64,000 bases of DNA, from assembly GCF_001649575.2 (NCBI RefSeq), contig NC_051433.1:23822387-23886386 (forward strand). The letters are read 5' to 3'. A program made the position numbers and the translations under genes. This DNA comes from Kryptolebias marmoratus. Taxonomy: Eukaryota; Chordata; Actinopteri; Cyprinodontiformes; Rivulidae. A model generated the notes under the pieces. That model ran no database searches. It was not told the origin of the DNA and saw only the letters and a list, made by a program, of their open reading frames with translations. Shown piece by piece: positions 27,488-39,279 of the stretch; within the stretch, counting starts at the first letter, position 1; each line of letters starts with the position of its first letter.

Positions 27488-27880
27488 AGTATCATTAGTT
27501 ATGCTGATGATACTCAGTTATATGTATTCATAAAGCCTGACTAATCCAATCAATTACTTAGATTGCAAACATGTCCCAGAGACATAAAACTCCAGATAAA
27601 AGTTAATTTTTCTGCTTTTAAATTCAGACAAGACTTTACCACTTTAGTAATAAACATGATAGCCTTTATCTTAATTTGAACAGGATTAATTTGTCCTCCA
27701 GTATTAATGTAGGAATGTTGGTGTATTATTTTTGACTAAAATAAGTAGTTTTCTCCATCATTCTTCCACCCATGCAATATTTATAAAATTCAGAACATCC
27801 TGTCCCATAAAGATACAGAAAAACTGGGTGTCATTTAAAATCTTTCAGTACATGTCTGCTGTTTGGGTTGTCATAGCTCC
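27488..27880 (+). mobile_element. LINE reverse-transcriptase fragment (YADDT)
   Basis: The frame reads SYADDTQLYVFIKPD, which contains the reverse-transcriptase catalytic motif YADD. Recognisable but broken downstream text follows (RLQTCPRDIKLQ ... THAIFIKFRTSCPIK), as in fish LINEs whose next segment reads FFHLRNIAKIRN-like. Stops interrupt it. It is distinct in sequence from the LINE at 12-14 kb. Confidence 0.65.
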
Positions 27881-27959
27881 ACAAATAAAACTCTTATTTT
27901 TTTAGCTCTGTAGTCTGTTTTTGTGGCACATAAATCACATTGTTGTTCAAATGAAATAC

Positions 27960-28247
27960 TGTCATGAAGTCGTCAAGGCCAAAGGACCAAAACAGCAGCA
28001 GAGTCACTTGAAGACTTTAATGTAAAAAAAAATAAAACTTAGACAAAAATCCAGACGACCAAAAACCACGAGAAAAAACCCTGGGAGCTTAACAGAGAAA
28101 CTGACAACCATGACTGAGGGAGAGGTGCTTAAATAATCAGGGAGTGATTAGCGAAATCTAACATAGGTGTGAAAAGGGAGCAGGGCAGCAGGGGCCAGGG
28201 AAAACAGAAAAACCCGAAACAGACACCAAAAAGTGCAGACTACAACA
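27960..28247 (-). mobile_element. Solo LTR, 288 bp, minus orientation
   Basis: On the plus strand it runs from TGTCATGAAG to GACTACAACA, flanked by a perfect 5-bp duplication AATAC (27,955-27,959 and 28,248-28,252). Read on the minus strand it starts TGTTGTAGTC, has a TATA-like TTATTTAAGC in the middle and an ATTAAA signal near the end, and finishes TTCATGACA. No internal part is attached. Confidence 0.75.
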
Positions 28248-28252
28248 AATAC

Positions 28253-31094
28253 AACTTACATATTGTTTATACATATTATACACAAATAAATATGTTCAAT
28301 TCAGTGTCAGCAGTTTAACAGACATGTCAGCAAATCTGGACCAAATCCTAAAAACATGCATTCTGTAAATAAACATGGACCATTCCTGCAAATCTGTTCT
28401 GTTAATCACTTTCACTTTTCACCCTGTCGACATAAATCCATCCACATTTTCGAAATCACTGCTAACATCCAATCATATTTCATACGCTTCCTCTGAGCTT
28501 TTTAGCCCAGGGTTTTTATATATATATATAGAATTGCAATTCTGTCACTTTTTCTTTCAGACTGTCTTTGGTCAGACCCACGTGTTCCAGTTTTCTCATC
28601 TTGGTCCTTCGGGCCATCTTAGACATTTCTCAGACATCTCCCAACTCCAGCAACACCAGTGAATAGATTATATGACAGAGGGATATGGTCATCCTTTCTC
28701 AGTCTTCAGCCAGACTTTATTACTCTAACCATATTGTTTTTTCTAATAAAACTTTTATTCTAAATGATGTATTTTGTGTTCTGAAATGCTGCCATGTCTT
28801 TTGTGGTACTTTTCTGAAATTATCATACAGTGTCTTTGTTGTTCAGATAAACAGGGTCAGCAGAAGAAAAGATCTTATGGAAGTGACTCTAAAATTGAGA
28901 GTTTAAATGTACTCATTGCAAACTATGAAATCAAACATAAAAAGGTTCAGTTTGTTAACGTTTACTCCAGTAGTTTCCCAGATCCACAGACATGCAATTA
29001 TGAGATGATGATAGTACTCCGCGTAAACAAAGTACTTTACTCAACAAATCTGAGCGTACCAGTACATCAAAATTGTCTGGTTTCTCCTTCCCAAACAGCT
29101 CTTCCACATTGTTGACCTGTTTTCAGTCACTTTGGCTGTTGTGTGTACAAATGCATGTGTTAGTTGGCAGCTGGTCACAATTTTTGCTCACAAAGTTTAA
29201 ATTAAAAAAACACATTAATTATCAATATAAAAAATTGTGCATATGTTGTTTCTTACTTTATGATTTTTTTTTTTTTTTCGTTTTTGGACCAGTCTTTGTA
29301 ACTTTGCGATGAGTACCTTTAATTGTTTTCGCATCAGACATTTAAGGTCAGTGCACCTAAATTTGTTTCACAAAAGGTTTGCGAGTATTGTAGGCAGACC
29401 ACACACACACAAAAAAAGATAAATTAAGTCAATACAAGCATATCAATCTCATTTGGAGTTCATCACAGTGTTGGTCCTGATTGATATGCCGTGCCACAGC
29501 TCTGGTTCTGACAAAATTTATATCAAAGTGTGGTTCATCATCTCTGTGCTGGTTTTGGACTGATCATTTATTTTCTCTTGCATGCAGCCAAGATCAGCTT
29601 TTACATCTGCTCACATTAAAACTGACAGTGAGCTGTCTGAACAGTTATCAAACGGTTTAATAGATTTAGCATCTTTTAATTGAGCATCAACGCACCTAAT
29701 AGATTTGTAAAAAATAATCTATTAATGGCAAGAAAAAATATTATAAAACCCGTCTTATTTAAAAACTGACATATGTGCTTTCTTGGGATTGTTTAATCAA
29801 TTCTATTTATTCTATTCAGTGGCCAAATCGAGTGTCATTAGATGTAGCGAGCTTCAGAAGCGTAAAACACTGTTGATGGTGCATGGTACGGTTAGACTCT
29901 GGTTTCTAAAGTGAGTTTAAATTGGATTCATTTTAGACTTAGAGGACACTGAGGTTGGTAATGGAAGTTGTGTTCATTACAGATTCTCAGCTTGGCCTCA
30001 TCACTGCAGCAAACAATCTTCAATTCCATCCCCCGTCTGTCTTTGTGTTTCTTCTTCCCCTCTCCTCCTGTGTCCCTGCACATCGCTGCTGGAACTCCCA
30101 TTACTCTAAACGCCGGCTCACGCAGGGAAGAGCGCTCTACTTCAAAGCTGAAAGGAGAAACCAACAGGGTGTGGAAGATGGTGATAGTCGTCTCATGGTG
30201 GTCAGTTCCAAGAACTGGATGAAACACTGCAGCTCTCTGTCCACCATGGATTATTGCTGCCGTCTATGCCAGTGCCTGTGAAAAGTATTTATTCTGCTTG
30301 ACGTTATTAAGTTTTACTCCCATAAAATTGTCACTTTGGAAAATGATTGTAAAAATTAAAGGTATATAAAAGGTGGCGATAACTGTTCCTTCAAAATTAA
30401 AGTCTATAAACTGGAATCTCGCATCCTCTGAGGCTGGCTGATGTTCAAGCCTATTGGTTAACAAGTGGAATTTACAGCATCAAATTGGAAAAAATTTAAT
30501 AAAACGTGAGTAGTGAGTCCTATTTCCTATTGCATTTCACATATAGCTGCTGTGACTGGAGATAAGATGGGGAAGCAGAGAATTTTAATCTAAGCTCTGG
30601 GTGTGAGGGAACTTCAGGCTGTAAATCTGAAAGGTTACCTGAGAGACTTATTTAAAGACCTAGCTGGCCTCAAACAAGCTGATAGAGTTGTGTGATGTTG
30701 TAGTTTTTGAGTTGATGCTCTCTGAAGAATATTTGCTCAGAGGAATAAAAAAAAAGAACATTTTAATTTGGGTGACACATCAAAAGTGCCGGAATTACTT
30801 TTCTGTATTACAAATATTTCTGGTCACTTGTTCCTGCTGGTAATGTTGTTCAGTAATGTCAATGTAATAAGTGTCAATATATTTTTTAAAGTTTTTTTAT
30901 CTGAACAAAACATAAATACCTATCTTGAATTTTCTATCCTTAAAGGAATATTTCAGTTGTTTTGAAGTGGTGTCCTATGTAAAAGTTATCCACAATTAAC
31001 ATCTCACCCATTGTGGATGACTTTTTGAACAATTTCAGTTTAGAAGTGGTAGAGGTTAAGTCTGACAGGCCTGACGAGCTAGTAATGCATCATC
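28253..31094. other. Intergenic, no gene seen
   Basis: AT-rich. At about 30,268 'gtgcctgtgaaaagtattta' resembles the end of a second Tc1-like family, but nothing confirms it. Open frames at 28.4-29.1 kb and 29.9-30.3 kb have no motif or exon context that I recognise. Confidence 0.5.
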
Positions 31095-31600
31095 CAGTCA
31101 GAATCGTTTATTGTCATTGCCATAAAAACGATGAACCACAGTTTTGAACTCCAGCTTGGCAGTAATAGTTACAAGAAATAAAACAACAAAACAACAAGGC
31201 ATAGTGTAACTAGTTAGTAAACATTTATAAATAAAACATTTATATATGCAGCGTGGTTTAAAATAGTACATATTGTACATACGGATTGAGGACCCCTGGT
31301 GTAATTTGTCCTTTGAAATAACACTGGGTTTCTCTTTCAGTCTGTTCATGTAAATGTTTGTGAGTGCAGGCAGTGATGATCCAGTGATGCGTTCTGCTGC
31401 CCTCACCACCCTCTGCAGGTCCTTCCTGTGTGCCGCTGGAAAACCACATGGTGCAGTTTCAGGTTCAGGACGCTCTCGATAACTGACCGCTACAAGTTTG
31501 TAAGCAGGTGCTGCACTTGTTTTACCTTCCTAAGGAAGTACAGTCTCTGATGGGCCCTCCCTACCTGGTGTGATGGTCACCATGGTCCGGGTGAGGTCGG
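31095..31600 (-). mobile_element. LINE 3' fragment, minus strand
   Basis: Minus-strand reading gives VRAAERITGSSLPAL and nearby RT-terminal text (RTCRGW, VLNLKLHHVVF-like frames), then a tail ending in ATGGCAATGACAATAAACG. The VRTAEKITGTSLPPL counterpart occurs in the plus-strand LINE at 38.5 kb, so both are one family. Confidence 0.65.
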
Positions 31601-34200
31601 GCGATATGTGCACATTTATCTGAAACTGAAACTCTCCACCCTCTCACTCTAATCTCCCTATATGGAGAGGGTTGAGTGCACAATCTGCAAACCCACTCCC
31701 AAAGGGGATTTTTCCATCTTAAAACAAATTCTGTTTCAATTTTTATAGCGGTTTATGTTAACGCTGTTTTATAAACCTTTACAATGCCATCATTTATGCA
31801 TTACGCTGTTGTTTTCTACATACATATTGTGACATAAATACATTCCTGCCCAGGTTGAACCCAGGTTGCACTCAAAGTGCTACAGCTCACTGCTGCTGCC
31901 ACTAAGTGCACTTGCATAAAAATTACTTCAGAATTCTAGGTAAAAAGAAATACATGTATTGCAAATCTGACAGCAGGTATCTATGAAACAGTGATTGCAT
32001 GAACTGCTTTTAGATTCTGGAGATTTTTTAGCTCCTTCTGGTCTAGCTGTTAGTTTATCACTCTTGTTAGTATTAAACTTTATTTCCTCCAAATTGATTC
32101 CATCCAAAAAAGGGATGTCCCAAGCTGATCTCAAGTATCAGATCCAGGTCCCTATCAATGCATTTTTTTCTGATTGGTATCAGCATAGCTGACCACTTTT
32201 GTGTCCTGATCACTGTTGTTGAACGTCTGTCTATTATTTTACTTCAGCCGTGCAATAAAACGGCTGCTGTTAAATGCTGTGGTGTATCATGCCAACATGT
32301 TTGCAGTAGGAAAGTATTTTTAAGAAGTAAATGAGAACAGTTCTGTAGATACTTTCTAACATATGCAATTTTGGAGTTTATAATCAATTTAATTAGACAT
32401 TTCAAATCCAAACACTTGGTTGAGATTACCCACAGCTAAGCAACGCATTTTGAGGAAACTCTAAAAATGTGCTATGCTGCACAGACTTTTGCATTTCAAT
32501 TTTTTACAAGCTGTGATAAGTGAATGTTAAACAAAATACATGGCATTTTTTCCTTGTGGATCCCAAATAACAGCTGTAAGAACAACATGAACACAGGTTT
32601 TCTTTCCTGCGGATTAGAGCTGATGAGGTTTCAAACACATGATTTCAATACTTTTAATAGCTACAATATACTTATGGTATGATGGGTGCAAGTCTCTGCT
32701 GTGATAAAATGCAAGTATCAATTTGAGACTCGAGTAAAGGCAAATACTTAAGACTTAAATTGGTATCTGGAGCAAAAACTCTTGATTGGAACATCCCAAG
32801 TTTAAAAAGCTAATTGTTACTCAGATTTTCACTTAAAGGCTCTTCCAGCAAATTTATGGAGACTTAGAAACATTTTCTATCTTTAGTAGGCACCATCACT
32901 TTGCTCCCTGACACAGAGGCAAATTAGACTAGCTGTAGGCCCTTTTATTTTCATCCATTTCTGTAATTATTCCTTTATCTAAATATTTTCATTATTAGAA
33001 TCTTTTTTTCAATTATTGTATTTTTTATTTATTTTTTATTTATCATTATTATGATTATTATTACTATTATCATTATTTCTTATTTCCTGTCTGTTTTGGA
33101 ATGTGTGTGGATGGGTGGATGTGTGAGTGCATGTTGTCTTACTGTGTGTACTTACAAGGACTCGATCTCTGCTAAATGTTTGTCTTGTGATTGGACCTAG
33201 ATCGGGGTGTGTTAAGGGTGGGCTGGGGAAACACTAGCTTAATTTTTGTTTTGTTCTTCTCTCTCCCTTATCTGTGATTACTGCGTTTTCATTGTCCTAA
33301 TGATTAATATTGTATGTTAAGCTGGAATAAAAAGCTAATTGTTCTTAACTTTTACACAGAACACCACATCAAAATGGCTGAATTATTCCTTTAGGGTTGT
33401 GTCTCAGAGTCACTGCAGACCTCATTTAGGCCTAATAGCTTGTCTGATAAATGGAAACATCCCTGAAGTGCAGCAATAACACAGACTGATCCTGTTCTTG
33501 GGAGCAGCAGCCCTCATGAACTCACAGTCCTGCTTTACTTTCATTACACTGAGGCTGCGCACATCATTTATTTGAACTGTTGTTGTAGTTTTCATGTGAA
33601 ACTCCAAACAGTGGGTTCAAACACCTTTGTGACGCTGTTTATTAACCACAGCTTTATTGTTTTTCTTGCACGTGATATATCATCCAGTCCTTGAAACGTC
33701 CAATATTACTGGCATATCTAATAGAAAAGTGACATGTTTTAAATCTCAATAGATTTTTGGTTTAACAATCTACCATATGCTAATGAATACATCCTGGGCA
33801 CAGGCTTGTTTTGTTCCTCATTTTGTAATGCTTTGTATACTCGGCTCAGTTTGAACTTAATGACAAGCACAGTCTTGAAAGCTATTTTTATTTTCATGCA
33901 ATGTTCTTCACATCCCCCAAATGGCCCACTTGTGTTTCTTTCATGTCGTGTGTGTTTTAAATTGCCTCAGTAGATGAAAACCATCTGAAGGTGTGGAAGC
34001 ATTTATGTAAATTAGGACTCTGAACACCATAGACAGTTTTGAAGAAGATTTTTAAGATTTTTTTTTTAAATGCTATGTGGTTTGTATGACATGTTTCGTA
34101 TTTCTGTGATTGGGTGGGAACAACTTCCCTGATCTGAACCCTAGTAGTGTTCTGTTATTGGATTTCTGCGCCAAGCGTGGGCTGTTTATAACAAACACCA
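31601..34200. other. Intergenic, no gene seen
   Basis: AT-rich, no supported gene. 'acacagaacaccacatcaaa' at about 33,353 is a fragment of the dispersed repeat also seen at 35.35 and 59.10 kb. Confidence 0.5.
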
Positions 34201-34204
34201 TATT

Positions 34205-34880
34205 TGAGGAAGCATAGGGTGGTCTTTAGGTGTACTTGGTACCAGGCCACCTTAGGCCAAAGGTTGATGGTTGACCTGCTGCCCTATGTCTTGGACATTT
34301 GGGAAAAGAGAGGGCAGAGCTGTCACCACCTGGTGGAGAGTTGGACCTGGTTGTGGGGGAAACTGCTGGACAGACCTGGTAAACCCAAATAAGGGTGACC
34401 TGGGAACATCACTGTCATTACTTCACCTCACACCTTCGGAAGACTTTTTCATATGACTGAGTGAGAATGGGGGCATGGAATACAAATAGGCCATGTTCAG
34501 GGTCTCTTGCTGATGCGACTTCTGGGAGCTGCAGCCAGAACGACTTGTTGGTGGACACCAGTGCTCACTGAGGCCATCAAGTTGAAAAAGGAGGCTTTGA
34601 GGGCTTGGCTGTCCCAGAGAACTCCTGAAACAGCTGGCAGCTACCAAATAACCAGAAGGACTGCAGCTTCTGTGGTTGCAGAAGCAAAAACTTGGGCATG
34701 GGAAGAATTTAAAGAGGCCATGAAGAAACACTTGGTTGGTTTCATGGTTCTTTCCATAAACCGCTCAAAGACTCAGAAAAGGAAAGCAGGCCCTATCCCA
34801 GGCGGTGCTTGGCTTTGGTGTGGCACTGCTACCTGGACTGAGGATGTTGTCAGGCAGACTTCTACATGTTAATTATTTCA
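34205..34880 (+). mobile_element. LINE (Nimb-like) fragment, plus strand
   Basis: Text such as 'tggacatttgggaaaagaga', 'cagagctgtcaccacctggt', 'ctggacagacctggtaaacc' and 'gttggtggacaccagtgctc' matches the endonuclease-to-RT linker of an abundant fish LINE. One frame reads KLKKEALRAWLSQRTPETAG ... VVAEAKTWAWEEFKEAM, as in that family. Stops and gaps show decay. Confidence 0.65.
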
Positions 34881-34919
34881 ATGGAAGGTTTAAAACTTAA
34901 TTGTCTCATATGCTCAGAA

Positions 34920-35050
34920 ACATCCAGCGATCTTTTGTTTTCCTCTTATCTGAGGTCAAGTTGGGGATGACAGAGCTCCTCACCCTAAAGCTGAGCTCAG
35001 TCACCCTCCATAGGAAGGTGGCTATTTTAGTGTTATTCCAGCAGAAATAT
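34920..35050 (-). mobile_element. LINE (Nimb-like) fragment, minus strand
   Basis: 'acagagctcctcaccctaaa' followed by 'gctcagtcaccctccatagg' is the complement of the RT-region text of the same LINE class. It lies inverted and immediately beside the plus-strand fragment. Confidence 0.45.
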
Positions 35051-35169
35051 TATGATACAGGCAGTGCTCCTGATTCTTATGTGTAGTTGCTGTTGCTGCC
35101 ACCATTTGCGCTTGCAAGGAATCATGTTGACACATTAAATAAGACTGAAAAACATACAATAACATTTAC

Positions 35170-35400
35170 ATGAACTGCTAAAAAGATTTTTGAGATTTGA
35201 GTTGTTTTAGGATGGAAGTAATGCACTTTGTCCTTGGTCCTGCTGGAACTAGTCAGTAGTCAGGATGAATCTGTTTCTCCAAAGTGAAGCTGTCCAAATT
35301 CAATATATATTCAATATTCAATATATCTACAGCAGGTAGGATATTAATTGTTCATAACCTTTCCACAGAACCCCACTTCAAAAGACCTGAACTATAGCTT
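35170..35400 (+). repeat. Dispersed 'ACAGAACCCCACTTCAAAA' repeat, copy 1
   Basis: Blocks 'catgaactgctaaaaag', 'tttaggatggaagtaatgca', 'ggatattaattgttcataac' and 'cagaaccccacttcaaaa' recur in the same order at 58,980-59,140, and in part at 33.35 kb. A non-coding family whose class I do not know. Confidence 0.55.
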
Positions 35401-35654
35401 TATGTTTTCTTTCCTGATGTTTTAGCATCCTCCTTGGTCTATCTGTTTGTTTTTTTTGTCTTTTTTAAGCTCCATTTTGCTGTTGCTTGCTCCAGGTTTA
35501 GACACAGAGAATGGAAACAACCAGCATCTTCGGCAACATTGTGGGATAAATTAGCTCCTCAAAGGAGTTTAAAATCCTTTCCACTGCTACACCTGACAGC
35601 TCATCAGCTGGGTCTCTGTCCTGTCAGTTAGTCAGCTGCTACAACCCTTTAAGT

Positions 35655-35847
35655 CAGTGGTGTCCAATCCTGGTCCTGGAAGGCCACTATCCTGCATGTT
35701 TTAGATGTTTCCCTGCTCTTCAGTAGGTCTTCAAGTTCTGCAGAAGCCTGTTAATCATTCAGTCATTCTGATCAGGTGTGTCAAAGCAGAGAAATATCTA
35801 AAACCTGCAGGACAGCGGCCCTCCAGGACCTGGATTGGACACCCCTA
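35655..35847 (+). mobile_element. Short hAT-type MITE, copy 2 (193 bp)
   Basis: Starts CAGTGGTGTCCAATCCTGG and ends CCTGGATTGGACACCCCTA. It has exactly the same length as copy 1 and a perfect 8-bp duplication, CTTTAAGT (35,647-35,654 and 35,848-35,855). Confidence 0.92.
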
Positions 35848-36261
35848 CTTTAAGTTCTCCAAACACTCTCTTTGAGCTGCAGAACGAGTTGCATATTTAC
35901 ACTCGTTACGGAATTTGTTTTAAAAATGCAAATTACAAGGAAGTACTGTACATATTTTCCTCTACGTGATCTTTGAAAAAGGCAGTTGAAGGAATATGAC
36001 AATTCTTCGGGGTATGTTGAGGTGAATAGGGTAAATTAAGTTAGTTTTTCAGTATTATTTTGTATTATTCTTTCTGTTTGCCAGGGGTTGTGTTTCTGAG
36101 TTGCTGATATTACTAAGCTTTTATGACCCTTGTAGGCAGCAGCATTAAACTAAGACTGTTTACTAAACTAATACATTTGTTTTAAACCCACTAAAGCATC
36201 ACTAAAGACTAAGATAAGGATATGTCTGGATATGCCTAATCTACACCCTAACAAGTGCAGT

Positions 36262-36985
36262 CAGTGAAACTAATTAGGACCCTTAAGGTCATGCAGCACT
36301 CATGGACCACAACTACACTACTCCCTATACTTTGCAGGTCCTCCTGGGGGTTCCCAAACCATTTCCAGGCCAGTAGACATCCTCATCAGATGTGCAAACC
36401 ACTTCAGCTGACTTCTTTTGATGCATTGGAGCCGCAACCCTACTCTGTGCTCCCTCAGATGGCGAAGCTCCACAACTCCTTTCTAAGGCTGAGCTCAAAG
36501 AAGGCTCATTTCAGACACTTAAATCTCATATTTTCAGTCATGATCCATAACTCATGACCATAGGTGAGGGTTGAATTGTAGATGGACTAGTACATTAAGA
36601 GCTCTTTTTTTCACCACAACAGACTGGAGCAATGCCCTCTTTGCTGAGAATGAGGCCCCAGTCTATTGGTCTATCTCGCTTCATTCTACCATCACTCAAA
36701 ACTCTGAGTTACTTGAACTCCTCCGCTTGAGACAAAGACTTGCCCCCAAATCTGAGGAAGATGAGACCCTGAGCTACCCATCTTCTCTGTCTATGAATGC
36801 CACAAACAGGACTGGTGACGAGGCACAACCCTGCTGGAGTCCAACCCACACCAGGAACGTGCAAAGCTTTGTGCAGAGATTGCGAACGATCACGTAATAA
36901 AGCACTGAATGAATCCTCCTGGTCAAATGTCAAGCTGTAGGATGTGTGATCAAGGTCAGAGCCTTGTTCCAGTTGACTGACAAAC
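36262..36985 (-). mobile_element. LINE (Nimb-like) RT fragment, minus strand
   Basis: Plus-strand blocks 'ggtcctcctgggggttccca', 'gcaaaccacttcagctgact', 'catgaccataggtgagggtt', 'agttacttgaactcctccgc' and 'gcacaaccctgctggagtcc' are the complement of the RT 3' half of this common fish LINE (the EFKYLG-like and R-R-I segments). Heavily decayed. Confidence 0.65.
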
Positions 36986-36989
36986 AAAA

Positions 36990-38220
36990 AAGGAAAACCT
37001 AAACTTATTTTAGGGCCATTTTGTCAACAGGGCAGCATGATGAAAGCAAGAAGGACCATTTTCCTGTAAGCATCTCGAACGGTGTACCTGCAGAGCAATT
37101 TCATTGATATATTTTTCAGTTCCTACAGACAGAAAATTACATGCAAATCATTTCAATCAAAACATCCAAAGATGTATCTATTCATGTCTGAGTCTGAGAG
37201 CACATCTATGTACCAGGATCTTTTTTCCCTAATGATCCCCATCTGCTCTTAGAAAACCCTTAAATGTAGATGTTGCAGGAAAACATCCATTTGCCTCCTA
37301 GTAACCCCGAATACAGAAAGATTACAGGTTGAAGTCAACTTATTTCACCAGAAAAAGAAAAAAGAACCATGAGGTTTTGAAACGTGTTTTATATGAATGC
37401 CATGGACAGAACAGCAAGTAGATAAGAACAGCAGCACAAACAATGTACACACAAAATACAGATTACATAAATACATATGTGGCTGCAGGGAAACAAAAAA
37501 ACATGTTTATCCACAGATAATTTCAGCAAGAAAATGAGCCTTTCAGCTGAGTCCAAAGGGAAGGATTTTTATCAAGATGGTGTTAAGAAGAAAGAAATAA
37601 TAACTAAAAATTGGAGTATCAGAGTAACAAACAAGTTAAATCATTTATCAGTGACCACCATAGGACATTTCACATATCTGAAGATATAAATATAAACATT
37701 TTTACAAAATCTGTTGATTACTTTCACAACCATGGAACACATCAGCCATTATTCAACATATAAACATATGTACACTAAACGTTTACTGAAGATTTGAAAG
37801 GAACCATGTTGAATGTTAAAAAATATACCTAAATGAAAAGCTTTAAACACAAACTTCCAGACAACGCACAGAAAAAGTCTTTACAATAAAATGAGTGAGA
37901 ACATGAATGCAGATGGATCCATTTCATGACATGAACCACATTCTTGTTAATACCTGACTATTACTGACAAACATGATCTGATTAGAAAATAAAATTGGTT
38001 TCATTCAGGAAGGTAATTTTTCGTGGGAAACTGAAGACACGTCCGCAGAGCTTTTCAAAAAAAAAGTATTGGACCGTTTCTTATTACAGTCCAAAGACTG
38101 ATTTTGTGTTAAAAGAAAAATTGTAAGAACATAGGGAACTGCATTTAAAAAAGTTTGTTTCATAATAAATGAACATTTTGTTTGAAGTTCAGAGTAAACT
38201 GCGGCTGGATTAGAGCATCA
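36990..38220. other. Intergenic, no gene seen
   Basis: AT-rich non-coding DNA without recognisable features. Confidence 0.55.
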
Positions 38221-38547
38221 TATCATCTCCTTATTCTCTCCTTATTATTAAATTCCTGGGTGTGCACGTGTCAGAAGATCTCTCCTGGACCACCAACACA
38301 GCATCACTGGCCAAGAGGGCTCATCAACGCCTGTACTTCCTACGGAAACTTCGTAGAGCCGGAGCAACAGCCCCCATCATGTGCACGTTCTACAGGGGCA
38401 CGATCGAGAGCGTCCTGTCATGCTGCATCACGGTGTGGTACGGCGCCTGCACAGCGACCTGCCGCAGGTCCCTCCAACGCATCGTGAGAACAGCAGAGAA
38501 GATCACAGGCACCTCTCTCCCACCCCTCCAAGAACTGTACAACACCC

Positions 38548-38851
38548 NNNNNNNNNNNNNNNNNNNNNNNNNNNNNNNNNNNNNNNNNNNNNNNNNNNNN
38601 NNNNNNNNNNNNNNNNNNNNNNNNNNNNNNNNNNNNNNNNNNNNNNNNNNNNNNNNNNNNNNNNNNNNNNNNNNNNNNNNNNNNNNNNNNNNNNNNNNNN
38701 NNNNNNNNNNNNNNNNNNNNNNNNNNNNNNNNNNNNNNNNNNNNNNNNNNNNNNNNNNNNNNNNNNNNNNNNNNNNNNNNNNNNNNNNNNNNNNNNNNNN
38801 NNNNNNNNNNNNNNNNNNNNNNNNNNNNNNNNNNNNNNNNNNNNNNNNNNN
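38548..38851. other. Assembly gap (304 N)
   Basis: A run of N inside the LINE at 38.2-39.3 kb, probably unresolved because of the repeat. Reading frames spanning it are meaningless. Confidence 1.
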
Positions 38852-39162
38852 AAGGAATTGCACTTTATTCAAACAGTATTCTCGGTACAATAATTAATAA
38901 CTGTATATATATATATTTTACTCTCCTCATGCAAATTTTGCACATATACACTTACTGCTGAATGTTCATTGCCACCTTGCACTGAAAGTACTTGGTTACT
39001 GTCTAGAAGACTCTACAATCTACACTCTGTTACAATTTTTTTTTTTTATAATTTGCACTGTTCAAACTTGCTATTCACATTTTGGTTACAATTTTGTCAT
39101 TTGTGTCTTTTGTTCTTTTTGTTACTATAATTCTTAAACACTTTTCTTGTGTGGCCAGGGTT

Positions 39163-39216
39163 AGAACTGAAATTTCTGTTCTCTCTGGGCTCAGAGAGAA
39201 CAGAAATTTCAGTTCT
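39163..39216. repeat. Perfect 25-bp hairpin with 4-base loop
   Basis: The left arm (39,163-39,187) starts AGAACTGAAATTTC. The right arm (39,192-39,216) is its exact complement. The loop is GGCT. It lies in the 3' UTR of the LINE. Confidence 0.9.
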
Positions 39217-39279
39217 CAATATGTCTGTGATATATTGTAGAAATGACAATAAAGCTGACTTTGACTTTGACTGTTTATT

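Larger units (their letters stand above)
38222..39272 (+). mobile_element. LINE 3' end, interrupted by an assembly gap
   Basis: The frame reads FLGVHVSEDLSW ... RAHQRLYFLRKLRRAGA, FYRGTIESVLSCCITVWYG and IVRTAEKITGTSLPPLQELY, the C-terminal part of an L2/CR1-like reverse transcriptase. The frame then runs into N's. After the gap the 3' UTR ends GAAATGACAATAAAGCTGAC with TTTGAC repeats. The copy is 5'-truncated but its coding part is well preserved, so it is younger than the other LINE pieces here. Confidence 0.85.

Noticed and set aside
38262..38897. 211-codon frame containing many X
   Set aside because: It is LINE reverse-transcriptase sequence running into the N gap, not a host gene.
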